DNA of 37,013 bases from Fibrobacter sp. (GTDB lineage: Bacteria > Krumholzibacteriota > Krumholzibacteriia > LZORAL124-64-63). Position 1 is the first letter of the stretch. Each line of letters starts with the position of its first letter. The notes under the pieces were generated by a model. It was not told the origin of the DNA. It ran no database searches and saw only the letters and a program-made list of their open reading frames with translations. Location: NCBI GenBank assembly GCA_020718045.1, contig DYDD01000001.1, forward strand, positions 1 to 37,013, in the 5' to 3' direction. The position numbers and the translations under genes were made by a program. Positions 7,619 through 14,484 of the stretch are shown here, piece after piece.

Positions 7619-8649
7619 TGGCGAACTGGGGCGGCCGCAGCGACGGGCCCGATTTCGCCAGCCTGCGCCGCGAACTGGCGGCGGGCAGCTTCCGGCCCGT
7701 GTACCTGCTCGCCGGCGAAGACACGCACCGCGCCGCGAGCATCGTCGAGTACCTCGTGAACAAGCTCCTGGGCGCGTCGGGCTCGGCCTTCAATTCCCAC
7801 GTCTTCGACGGCGAGCAGGCGGGTTGCGACCGCATCCTCCAGCAAGCGCGGAGCTACCCGATGTTCGGGGACCGCCAGGTGATCTGGGTGAAGCGGGCCG
7901 AGCACATGGTCGGCGACGTTGCCGCCGAGCAGGCCCTGCAGCGATACCTGGCCGAACCGGTCGCAGCGACCACCCTGATCCTGATGTCCGAAAAGGTGGA
8001 CGGCAGGAAATCCTGGGTCAAAGCCTGCAAGACGGCCGGCTTCCATTTCGAGATGGCCCCGCCGAGCGGTCGCGATCTCGTGGACTGGACCGTGCGCCGG
8101 GCCAAGGACAAGTCGTTGCCGCTGGCGCTCGAACTGGCCGAGATGCTGGTCGAGCTCGTCGGCGACGACTTGCACGCCCTGGACGGCGAGCTGGACAAGC
8201 TGGCCCTGATCGCCGCCGAGGCCAAGGGTGGGCTGGACGAGGCGTCGTTGCGGGCCGTCATCCTGGAGCAGCGGGCGATCGACCCGTTCGAGCTGGTCAA
8301 GCAGCTCGGGCCGGGACGGCAGCGCGAGGGCCTGGCGGCGTTCCACAGGTTCCTGTCGGAAGGCCGGTCGGCATTCGAGCTGGCACCGCTGCTGATCTGG
8401 CGCGTCAAGCAGGTGGCCCAGGTGGCGGCGTTGCGCGCCGAGGGCCAGCCAGAGAAGGCGGTGCCGGGATTGCTGGGCATCACGCCGTTCGCCGCCCGCC
8501 AATCCGCGGAGACGGCGCGGGCGTGGGGTGACGCCACGGTGGAGCGGGCGTTGCGGGCGTGCCACCGCTGCGAGGCGGCGATGAAGAGCAGCCCGTTGGA
8601 GCCCGAGACGATCCTCGAGCGGGCCATCCTGGAAATCTGCGCCGCGTGA
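7618..8649 (+). CDS. holA: DNA polymerase III subunit delta
   Basis: Delta subunit of the clamp loader, which opens the beta sliding clamp. The 343-residue length is typical. Family features visible are RPVYLLAGEDTHRAASIVEYL at the N terminus (the LLxGED motif), a mid segment LILMSEKVDGRKSWVKA, the helical GDDLHALDGELDKLAL characteristic of the family, and a C-terminal helical collar domain. The ATG shares its A with the lptE stop (TGATG at 7616-7620), which implies translational coupling. Delta lacks functional nucleotide-binding motifs, as expected. Confident. Confidence 0.93.
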   Translation: MANWGGRSDGPDFASLRRELAAGSFRPVYLLAGEDTHRAASIVEYLVNKLLGASGSAFNSHVFDGEQAGCDRILQQARSYPMFGDRQVIWVKRAEHMVGDVAAEQALQRYLAEPVAATTLILMSEKVDGRKSWVKACKTAGFHFEMAPPSGRDLVDWTVRRAKDKSLPLALELAEMLVELVGDDLHALDGELDKLALIAAEAKGGLDEASLRAVILEQRAIDPFELVKQLGPGRQREGLAAFHRFLSEGRSAFELAPLLIWRVKQVAQVAALRAEGQPEKAVPGLLGITPFAARQSAETARAWGDATVERALRACHRCEAAMKSSPLEPETILERAILEICAA

Positions 8650-8670
8650 GCCGGAAGATTATCAACTTAA

Positions 8671-8686
8671 CATAATATACATTATG
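8671..8686. repeat. AT-rich inverted repeat CATAAT-ATAC-ATTATG
   Basis: A perfect 6-4-6 palindrome inside a markedly AT-rich 35-bp patch (about 8657-8690) between the convergent holA and small membrane protein genes. Neither flanking gene starts here, so it is not an obvious promoter or operator for them. Confidence 0.6.
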
Positions 8687-8765
8687 CGCAATCAGTGAAG
8701 CGAGAGCCGCAAGGCGCTGTGGGGCTGCGGTTTGGCGCCCCCCTCACGGCTGGGAATCGGTGGTT

Positions 8766-9119
8766 CTAGTGGATGGGCACCCGCTGCGCGAATTCCTCGA
8801 GGAACGGCAGGTTCCAGGTCTCGCCGGCCAGGGCGCGGGCGAAGCCCAGTGCGGAGATCCCCAGGCAGGCCAGCAGGCCCACCAGGTGCAGGGCGATCGA
8901 GAGCAGCATGCCAAGCAGCGGGATGCGACCGAGGCTGGCGTCCACGATCCCCAGCACGAGCAGCAGCACGACCTCGGCGGCGAGCAGGGTGAAGCCCTGC
9001 CGGCAGTGGCGGGCCAGGAACTCCCCCTTGTGCTCCACCATCAGGATGGGCAGCACGACCAGCGCGCTGGCGTAGCAGGCGGCGCCCCACCAGCGTTCCG
9101 TGGCGGTCGGTTCGTTCAT
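8766..9119 (-). CDS. Small membrane protein, DUF4870-like
   Basis: A 117-residue protein with three hydrophobic segments (about residues 14-27, 45-62 and 67-92). The pattern YASALVVLPILMVEHKGEFLARHCRQGFTLL followed by a hairpin of helices and GETWNLPFLEEFAQRVP is the layout of the DUF4870/Tic20-like family of short membrane proteins of unknown function. AAGGAA lies 5 nt upstream of the ATG. It is transcribed alone; TACACT near 9161-9156 could be its -10 box. Convergent with holA. Confidence 0.7.
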   Translation of the reverse strand: MNEPTATERWWGAACYASALVVLPILMVEHKGEFLARHCRQGFTLLAAEVVLLLVLGIVDASLGRIPLLGMLLSIALHLVGLLACLGISALGFARALAGETWNLPFLEEFAQRVPIH

Positions 9120-9284
9120 GGCGTTCCTTTCGGGGCGGCGGACGACGCTCGCAGTGTAGCGGATCGCCGCGGCGATGAGAAGCGGGGAACGCGCCGCTGC
9201 TTGAGGCGGGGCGGGATCGATGGTAGCCTGCTGCGTCGGCCGTCAGTTGCGGGATCACGGGGATTCGAGGAGGCGACCGCTCGC

Positions 9285-9677
9285 ATGAGGAATCGACGCC
9301 GGACGATCGAAGGCGAACGGATCCTGGAACTGGTGCCGCGGACCTTGGTCGGTGCGCGCGAGACGCCGATCGACGGGGCCTCGCAGGTCGTCCTGTTGGA
9401 ACCGCGGTTTCACCACGGTTCGCTCTCGCGTTGGCTGCAATCCCGCTTGCCGCCCGAACGGGCCCACGTCGAGGTGCGCCTCGAAGCCTTCGGTAGCACG
9501 ATCTGGCGCCTGCTAGACGGCCGCCGCAACCTCGCCGAGATCATGCGCGGGTTCGTGGCCGCGCATCCGGAACAAGCCGACCAGGCCAGCGAGCGCGTCT
9601 GGCTCTTCCTGCAGGAATTGGAGCGGCACGGATTCGTGAGCCTCCGGCAGGAGACCACTCCCCCCGACCCGCGTTGA
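9285..9677 (+). CDS. PqqD-like protein (RRE-type fold)
   Basis: A 130-residue protein whose C-terminal half resembles PqqD: a segment reading TIWRLLDGRRNLAEIMRGF, then an acidic helix and ERVWLFLQELERHGFVSL. PqqD-type domains form a winged-helix peptide-recognition element that presents precursor peptides to modifying enzymes. About 65 N-terminal residues (VPRTLVGARETPIDGASQ and on) lie before it. ATG 9285 is the only good start, with a perfect AGGAGG at 9268-9273, although spacing is 11 nt. A weak promoter TTGAGG-17-TAGCCT (9201-9229) precedes it. No pqq gene, radical SAM maturase or precursor peptide lies nearby, so the partner is unknown. Confidence 0.72.
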   Translation: MRNRRRTIEGERILELVPRTLVGARETPIDGASQVVLLEPRFHHGSLSRWLQSRLPPERAHVEVRLEAFGSTIWRLLDGRRNLAEIMRGFVAAHPEQADQASERVWLFLQELERHGFVSLRQETTPPDPR

Positions 9678-9752
9678 ACAATCGTGAGAAAACGTGGTGA
9701 CGTGATGATGTGGGCGGCATCATCGTGCAAATGCGTCGGCATGGCGAAGCGG

Positions 9753-9829
9753 TGGTACCCCAGACAGGGCTCGAACCTGCGACCCCCGGTTTAGGAAACC
9801 GGTGCTCTATCCAGCTGAGCTACTGGGGT
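9753..9829 (-). tRNA. tRNA-Arg (anticodon CCT)
   Basis: A 77-nt cloverleaf on the minus strand with encoded CCA (9755-9753). The acceptor stem pairs ACCCCAG with CTGGGGT. The anticodon arm is CCGGT-TTCCTAA-ACCGG, giving CCT at 34-36, and the T-loop reads GGTTCGAGCC. It decodes AGG. It lies 94 nt downstream of apt and may be co-transcribed with it. Confidence 0.97.
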
Positions 9830-9923
9830 ACCCGGTCCGTTCCAGGGCGAGTGCTTCGGTTGGGACGAGGTCCCTGGCGAGCGGGACCGTCCCATCGCAC
9901 CGGTGAAGGCCGGAATCGGCAAC

Positions 9924-10448
9924 CTAGCCGTGCTCCGGAAATTTGACAAGTGAAAAGACCCGATCTTCGGCCAGCCTCTCGCGCCCTCCCAGGCCTTCCA
10001 ACTCGACCAGGAACAGGTGCCCGGCCACGACGCCGCCCAGACGCCGCACCAGCGCGGCAGCCGCGGCGGCGGTGCCGCCGGTGGCCAGCAGGTCGTCGAC
10101 GATCAGCACGCGCTCGCCGGACGCGATCGCGTCGCGGTGGACCTCCAGCGTGGCGGTGCCGTATTCGAGCGCGTAGCTCTCGGCGACTGTGTCGGCGGGC
10201 AGCTTGCCGGGCTTGCGCATCGCGACCAGGCCCTTCCCCCACTGCCGGGCCAGCGGCGCCGCGAACAGGAAGCCCCGGGATTCCAGGGCGGCCAGGCGGT
10301 CGCAGGGCACGTCGTGCACCAGGGCGGCCATCCCGTCCAGGGCGGCGCGGAAGGCCGCGGGGTCGTTCAGGACCGGCGTGATGTCGCGGAACAGGATGCC
10401 CGGCTGGGGGAAATCGGGCACGGCGCGGATGACGCGGCCGAGGTCCAT
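9924..10448 (-). CDS. apt: Adenine phosphoribosyltransferase
   Basis: Cytoplasmic purine-salvage enzyme that makes AMP from adenine and PRPP. The 174-residue length is normal. Family motifs are the N-terminal VPDFPQPGILFRDITPVL, the adenine-site LESRGFLFAAPLA, the flexible loop MRKPGKLP, and the PRPP-binding loop VLIVDDLLATGGT at residues 114-126. It lies 25 nt after the LysM/LytM gene on the same strand, so the two probably share a transcript. Confident. Confidence 0.95.
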   Translation of the reverse strand: MDLGRVIRAVPDFPQPGILFRDITPVLNDPAAFRAALDGMAALVHDVPCDRLAALESRGFLFAAPLARQWGKGLVAMRKPGKLPADTVAESYALEYGTATLEVHRDAIASGERVLIVDDLLATGGTAAAAAALVRRLGGVVAGHLFLVELEGLGGRERLAEDRVFSLVKFPEHG

Positions 10449-10473
10449 CGCTGATCTCCGATCCGCAAGCTGG

Positions 10474-11154
10474 TCAGCGCAGCAGGCGCGAGGGGTCGAC
10501 CGCCTCGCTCTTGACCCGCAGTTCGATGTGGAGGTAGGGCTCCCGGCCCTCGACGGGTGCGCCGCTGCGGCCCAGGGACTCGCCCTTCAGGACGATGCGG
10601 CCGGTCTCGATGGCCAGGGCTGCCGGGTCCAGAGGTCCCAGGACCGTTGTGAAGCCGCCGCCGTGGTCGATGATGGCCAGGGTGCCGTACCCGGCCTGCT
10701 CGCCCAGGTAGCGCACGAGGCCGTTGGCAGGGGCCAGGACCTCCCCCCCGGCGGCGTAGGCGATGTCGGTGCCGGTGCGCCGCGCCACGATCGAGCCGTT
10801 CTGGGCGCCGAAGGGGCGCAGCACGCGGCCCGGCCGGCCCTCGAAGGGGTGGCGCCAGGAGACCTTGTCCGGCGCGACCTTCTGAAAAGGCGCGCTGATC
10901 TTCAGGACTTGGCCGACGTGGACGATGTCGCCGGCCAGCTCGTTGTGGCGGCTGATCTCGGCCACCGAGGTGCCGCAGCGGGTTGCGATCCTGCCCAGCG
11001 AGTCGCCGTTGCGCACGATGTAGCTGCCGTCGGTCGCGGCCGCCAGGGAGCCGGCAGACAGCAGGACCCACAGGATCGCGATCGGGATGCGCCGAGACGG
11101 AAGAATCGGGACCGGGCGGCGCGCCGATTCGGCGCGTGGCGTGGGCAGGTGCAT
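10474..11154 (-). CDS. LysM plus degenerate LytM/M23 domain protein (EnvC/NlpD-like)
   Basis: A secreted or periplasmic cell-wall protein of 226 residues. I start at ATG 11154 (GGAGGA 10 nt upstream). A basic N-terminal region is followed by a hydrophobic signal or anchor (about residues 21-40, IPIAILWVLLSAGSLAAA). A LysM peptidoglycan-binding repeat follows (YIVRNGDSLGRIATRCGTSV to VLKISAP), then an M23-type fold (about 100-226). The zinc-binding residues of active M23 enzymes are not intact: the first motif reads RRTGTDIA where active enzymes have HxGxD, and the mid segment FTTVLGPLD lacks the usual YAHL histidine; only the terminal YLHIELR resembles the final motif. This pattern is typical of non-catalytic amidase activators such as EnvC and NlpD. 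Confidence 0.82.
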   Translation of the reverse strand: MHLPTPRAESARRPVPILPSRRIPIAILWVLLSAGSLAAATDGSYIVRNGDSLGRIATRCGTSVAEISRHNELAGDIVHVGQVLKISAPFQKVAPDKVSWRHPFEGRPGRVLRPFGAQNGSIVARRTGTDIAYAAGGEVLAPANGLVRYLGEQAGYGTLAIIDHGGGFTTVLGPLDPAALAIETGRIVLKGESLGRSGAPVEGREPYLHIELRVKSEAVDPSRLLR

Positions 11155-11413
11155 GGGCGGCAGTCCTCCGTGGCTGGTCGTCCTGGGAGGATGATGTCTG
11201 TGAACGGCGACGAAGGCAATAAGTAATCCCCGGTTTCTCAGATCCAACTCTGGGAATCAGGTGCCGATTTCTCGTGATCGCCCCCAACCGCCAGCGCGGC
11301 ATTGCACCCAGCACGCCTCTCCCCTCTCCCATGCCGCAGGACTAAGGGCCACCCGACTGAATGGTGCTTCCACCTCGAGCTGGACAGCATTGGTTCAACG
11401 TCCTGTTTTATTA
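11155..11413. other. Intergenic region between the LysM/LytM gene and the cofactor operon
   Basis: No gene is supported here. A minus-strand open frame covering 11238-11471 has no ribosome site and runs through the cofactor promoter, so I do not call it. A possible minus-strand promoter for the LysM/LytM gene (TTGGAT-16-TACTTA, about 11250-11223) is weak. The right end becomes AT-rich (TTTTATTATTGACA) as it enters the next promoter. Confidence 0.5.
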
Positions 11414-11443
11414 TTGACATCCACGTGTTCAGGGTGGTGTAAT
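11414..11443 (+). promoter_or_regulatory. Strong sigma-70 type promoter of the molybdopterin operon
   Basis: TTGACA (11414-11419, perfect), an 18-nt spacer and TGTAAT (11438-11443, five of six). Predicted start is near 11450, giving a leader of about 38 nt before the first gene, too short for a molybdenum-cofactor riboswitch. Confidence 0.8.
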
Positions 11444-11448
11444 CACCA
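11435..11448. promoter_or_regulatory. Palindrome TGGTG-TAAT-CACCA over the -10 box (candidate operator)
   Basis: A perfect 5-4-5 inverted repeat that covers the -10 hexamer of the operon promoter. A bound repressor here would block initiation. The operon's second gene encodes a ModE-like DNA-binding protein, so autoregulation is plausible. The site does not match the E. coli ModE box as I remember it. Confidence 0.5.
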
Positions 11449-11487
11449 GACCGAACGGCATGGTCATGCATATCGAGGAGGCCGGTG

Positions 11488-11682
11488 ATGCAGAAGGAAG
11501 CCAGGCTCGATCAGATCCTAGCGCAGACTTGCGCTCAGAGCCGCGAGGGCAAGTCGACGTTGGCATGCGTGGACGCCTTCGCCATCGCCGCACGGTTCGC
11601 CATGCCGATCGAGACGTTCGGCCAGCTCTGCAACGAACGCGGTATCAGGATCGTGCAGTGCCAGCTCGGCTGCTTCTCATGA
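11488..11682 (+). CDS. Small protein with C-terminal CQLGCF motif, first gene of the cofactor operon
   Basis: A 64-residue protein starting at ATG 11488 with GAGGAGG at 11475-11481 (GTG 11485 is an alternative). Residues about 20-55 look like a short helical helix-turn-helix-like segment (CVDAFAIAARFAMPIETFGQLCNERGI), and the protein ends IRIVQCQLGCFS, which holds a Cys-x-x-x-Cys pair. I recall small proteins with a similar CQLGCF ending in anaerobic bacteria, but assign no function. Its stop overlaps the ModE-like gene start (ATGA at 11679-11682), so the two are probably made in fixed proportion. The paired cysteines could bind a metal or redox cofactor, or allow sensing; this is speculation. 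Confidence 0.8.
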   Translation: MQKEARLDQILAQTCAQSREGKSTLACVDAFAIAARFAMPIETFGQLCNERGIRIVQCQLGCFS

Positions 11683-12056
11683 AACCGGGGAACGACGTCG
11701 CTACGAACCGCCCGCGCCCGGATTTCCGCCTCTGGCTGGCAGGCGACGACGAGTCGTCGCCCTTCGGCTACGGACGATGGCGGCTCCTGCAGACGATCGA
11801 GCGCGAAGGATCGCTGCGCGGTGCAGCAGGGTGCCTCGGGATCAGCTACCGCAAGGCGTGGGGCGACCTCAAGGCTACCGAGCGAGCGCTCGGCGTCAAG
11901 CTCATCGAGTCGCGTCGCGGCGGTCCGGCCGGTGGCGACACCCGTTTGACGCCGGTGGGCAGGGCCTGGCTTCGCGCCTACGAAGTCTTCCGCTCACGGG
12001 TCGCGCGGGCGGTCTCTCGCGCCTTCGACGCCAGCTTCCGGGACCTGATCGCATGA
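11679..12056 (+). CDS. ModE-like winged-helix regulator without a molybdate-binding domain
   Basis: A 125-residue protein equal to the N-terminal DNA-binding domain of ModE: FGYGRWRLLQTIEREGSLRGAAGCLGISYRKAWGDLKATE, then the wing with a Gly/Arg-rich turn (ESRRGGPAGGDTRLTPVGRAWL). The C-terminal MOP/TOBE domains that bind molybdate or tungstate in full-length ModE are absent, so the ligand-sensing part must be elsewhere or missing. ATG 11679 is set by the ATGA overlap with the CQLGCF gene; the stop in turn overlaps the moeA start (ATGA at 12053-12056). It probably controls this operon and perhaps the convergent fdh-tup operon. Confidence 0.85.
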   Translation: MKPGNDVATNRPRPDFRLWLAGDDESSPFGYGRWRLLQTIEREGSLRGAAGCLGISYRKAWGDLKATERALGVKLIESRRGGPAGGDTRLTPVGRAWLRAYEVFRSRVARAVSRAFDASFRDLIA

Positions 12057-13258
12057 CAGAGCCCCGCGCCATGCTCGCGTTCGAGGAGGCACTCGCGATC
12101 GTGCTCGCGAGCGCCCGCTTCCTGGGCGACGAGCAGGTGCCGCTTCTCGATGCAGCCGGCCGCGTGCTCGCCGCCGACATCGTGGCTGACACCGACCAGC
12201 CGCCCTTTGCCAAGTCGGCCATGGACGGATTCGCCTGCCGACGGACCGACCTGCCCGGTCCGTTGACGGTGATCGAGACGGTCGCCGCCGGCGCCGTGCC
12301 GCGGGAGACGGTGGCGCGCGGACGCTGCACCCGCATCATGACCGGCGCGCCGCTGCCCCCCGGCGCCGACTGCGTGGTCAAGTTCGAGGACACCGAAACG
12401 CTGTCCGACGGGACCGTGCGCTGCGTGAGGAACGTCGACAAAGCCAACATCAGCCGGCAGGGCGAGGATGTGCGGTGCGGCGACATCGTGCTGGAGCGCG
12501 GCATGCGGATCGCGGCTCCGCATATCGCGGTCCTCGCCGCCGTGGGCGTCTCCCAGGTGCCGGTGGCGCGTCGACCCGGCGTGGCCATCATCGCGACCGG
12601 AGACGAGCTGATCGCGGTCGACTCCCGGCCCGGACCCGGTCAGATCCGCAACAGCAACGGGCCGCAGCTCACGGCGCAGACGGTCGCGGCGGGCGCCGTG
12701 CCCAGCGTCCGGGCGCCGGTGCGCGACGAGGCCGCCGCGCTGCACGAGGCGCTCGCGGCGGCACTCGCCGACAGCGAGGTCGTCGTGCTCTCGGGCGGAG
12801 TTTCGAGCGGCGACTTCGACCTCGTGCCGCAAGCGATGCGGGACTGCGGCCTGGAGATCCGGTTCGACCGCATCGCCATGAAGCCCGGCCGGCCCACGAC
12901 CTTCGCCGTCAAGGACGGGGCCTGGTGCTTCGGCTTGCCGGGCAATCCGGTCGCAACCTTCCTGCAGTTCGAGAACCTGGTCCGACCGCTCCTGGTGAGG
13001 CTGATGGGCGGCGACCCCGCACCGCGGACCTTCCTGGCGACGTTGGCCGAGACCGTCAGCCGCCGCGACACCACGCGCCAGGCCTGGCTGCCGGTGAGGC
13101 TGACTGCGGACGGCGGGGCGCGACCGTTCGACTATCACGGCTCGGCGCATATCCATGCCCTCTGCCGTGCCGACGGGTTCATCGTGCTGCCCGCAGGCGC
13201 GACCCGTATCGAAAAGGGAGCGCTGGTCCATGTACGACCGCTACCAGCGATGCATTGA
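12053..13258 (+). CDS. moeA: Molybdopterin molybdenumtransferase MoeA
   Basis: Inserts molybdate (or tungstate) into adenylylated molybdopterin in the cytoplasm. At 401 residues it is of normal length. Visible family motifs are PPFAKSAMDGFA, RIMTGAPLPPGADCVVKFEDT, a GVSSGDFDLVPQAM segment of the MoCF-biosynthesis fold, KPGRPTTFAV and GLPGNPVATFLQFENLVRPL, followed by a C-terminal beta domain ending ATRIEKGALVHVRPL. The second lysine of the E. coli KPGKP motif is Arg here, a conservative change. The start is fixed by the ATGA overlap, and the 3' end overlaps moaA by 29 nt. Confidence 0.93.
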   Translation: MTEPRAMLAFEEALAIVLASARFLGDEQVPLLDAAGRVLAADIVADTDQPPFAKSAMDGFACRRTDLPGPLTVIETVAAGAVPRETVARGRCTRIMTGAPLPPGADCVVKFEDTETLSDGTVRCVRNVDKANISRQGEDVRCGDIVLERGMRIAAPHIAVLAAVGVSQVPVARRPGVAIIATGDELIAVDSRPGPGQIRNSNGPQLTAQTVAAGAVPSVRAPVRDEAAALHEALAAALADSEVVVLSGGVSSGDFDLVPQAMRDCGLEIRFDRIAMKPGRPTTFAVKDGAWCFGLPGNPVATFLQFENLVRPLLVRLMGGDPAPRTFLATLAETVSRRDTTRQAWLPVRLTADGGARPFDYHGSAHIHALCRADGFIVLPAGATRIEKGALVHVRPLPAMH

Positions 13259-14027
13259 CTATCTGCGGATCAGCGTCACCGATCGCTGCAACCTGCGCTG
13301 CATCTATTGCATGCCGGCCGACGGGGTCGCGTTGTGTCGCCATGATGACCTGCTCTCGTATGACGAGATCGCGGCGTTCGTGCGCGTGGCGGTCAGGCTG
13401 GGCATCTCGCGGGTTCGCCTGACGGGTGGCGAACCGCTGATCCGCCGCGATCTGGTCTCTCTGGTGGCGCTGCTTGCCGCGATCGACGGCCTCGACGACC
13501 TCGCCTTGACGACCAACGGCCTCCTGCTGCCGCAACAGGCCGGCGGCCTCGCAGCCGCCGGTCTGCGACGCGTGAACGTCAGCCTCGATGCGCTCGACCC
13601 CGATCGTTACGCGGCGATCACCCGCGGCGGCGACGTGTCGCTCGCGTTGGCCGGCATCATGGCCGCCCGCGACGCGGGACTCCGGCCCATCAAGCTGAAC
13701 TGCGTCATCCGACATAGCCCTGACGAACCGGATGCCCGGGACGTGGCCGCGTTCGGCTGCCGGGTCGGCTGCGAGGTGAGATTCGTGCGGCGGATGGACC
13801 TGGGGACCGGGGTGTTTTCGAAGGTCATCGGCGGCGTGGGCGGTGACTGCCCGCGATGCAACCGCCTGCGTCTGACTTGCGACGGGCACTTGCGGCCCTG
13901 CCTGTTCAGCGATCTCGCGTACGACGTGCGCGCGCTCGGTGCCGAACCGGCGTTGCGCCTGGCGGTCGCGGCCAAGCCGGCGGCAGGCGGCTGCAGTTGC
14001 GCGACCATGCACACGATCGGAGGTTGA
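13230..14027 (+). CDS. moaA: GTP 3',8-cyclase MoaA, shortened form
   Basis: Radical SAM enzyme of the first step of molybdopterin synthesis, which converts GTP to the 3',8-cyclo intermediate. The SAM cluster motif is CNLRCIYC (after ISVTDR), with RLTGGEPLIRRDL, TTNGLLL and VNVSLDALDPDRY following. The second cluster is CPRCNRLRLTCDGHLRPCLF, and the C terminus keeps the Gly-Gly tail (MHTIGG). At 265 residues it is about 60-70 shorter than usual: the stretch that normally separates the RFIExMP-like segment (here RFVRRMDLGTG) from the second cluster is reduced to about 16 residues. ATG 13230 lies inside the end of moeA. All catalytic motifs remain, so I infer activity, but a divergent MoaA-like role is possible. 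Confidence 0.86.
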   Translation: MYDRYQRCIDYLRISVTDRCNLRCIYCMPADGVALCRHDDLLSYDEIAAFVRVAVRLGISRVRLTGGEPLIRRDLVSLVALLAAIDGLDDLALTTNGLLLPQQAGGLAAAGLRRVNVSLDALDPDRYAAITRGGDVSLALAGIMAARDAGLRPIKLNCVIRHSPDEPDARDVAAFGCRVGCEVRFVRRMDLGTGVFSKVIGGVGGDCPRCNRLRLTCDGHLRPCLFSDLAYDVRALGAEPALRLAVAAKPAAGGCSCATMHTIGG

Positions 14028-14028
14028 T

Positions 14029-14484
14029 ATGGACCGCCTGACTCACGTCGATGAAAGAGGCCGCGCGCGGATGGTCCCCGTCGGCGGCAAGTCGTCGGTG
14101 CGTCGCCTGGCCAGGGCCCGCGGTCACATCACGCTGTCGGCGGCAACCCGGGCGCTGATCGCCGACGATGCCGTCAAGAAGGGCGACGTGCTGGCGACGG
14201 CTGAAATCGCCGGAACCATGGCCGCCAAGCGCACCAGCGAACTGATACCGCTCTGCCATGGCTTGAATCTGGGCCACGTTCGCGTCGTGGCGGAACTCGA
14301 CGCCGACGGCGTGAGGATCGAGAGCGAGGCCGCCTGCACCGGCCCTACCGGAGTCGAGATGGAAGCCTTGACCGCCGTGACGATCGCGCTGTTGACGGTC
14401 TACGACATGTGCAAGGCCGTCGATCATGCGATGGCCATCGGCGACGTGGTCCTGGTCGACAAGCACAAGGCGGATCCGACATGA
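14029..14484 (+). CDS. moaC: Cyclic pyranopterin monophosphate synthase MoaC
   Basis: Completes formation of cPMP after MoaA. The 151-residue length is typical. Conserved segments are KGDVLATAEIAGTMAAKRT, SELIPLCHGLNLGHVRV, TGPTGVEMEALTAVTIALLTVYDMCKAVDHAM and the final DVVLVDKHKA; the catalytic Lys of DMCK is present. The ATG follows the moaA stop by one base with GGAGG at 14019-14023, and the stop overlaps the next gene by ATGA at 14481-14484. Confidence 0.95.
   Translation: MDRLTHVDERGRARMVPVGGKSSVRRLARARGHITLSAATRALIADDAVKKGDVLATAEIAGTMAAKRTSELIPLCHGLNLGHVRVVAELDADGVRIESEAACTGPTGVEMEALTAVTIALLTVYDMCKAVDHAMAIGDVVLVDKHKADPT

Noticed and set aside
9224-9237. Second sigma-54 promoter before the PqqD-like gene (TGGTAG...TGC)
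   Set aside because: GG to GC spacing is 9 rather than 10 and the -24 box lacks the CAC, so it does not fit.
9753-11413. Genomic-island attachment site at tRNA-Arg(CCT) next to the cofactor island
   Set aside because: No integrase, no partial tRNA repeat on the far side, and apt and the LysM/LytM gene lie between.
11238-11471. 77-codon minus-strand open frame upstream of the cofactor operon
   Set aside because: Runs through the operon promoter, lacks a ribosome site and has no similarity that I recognise.
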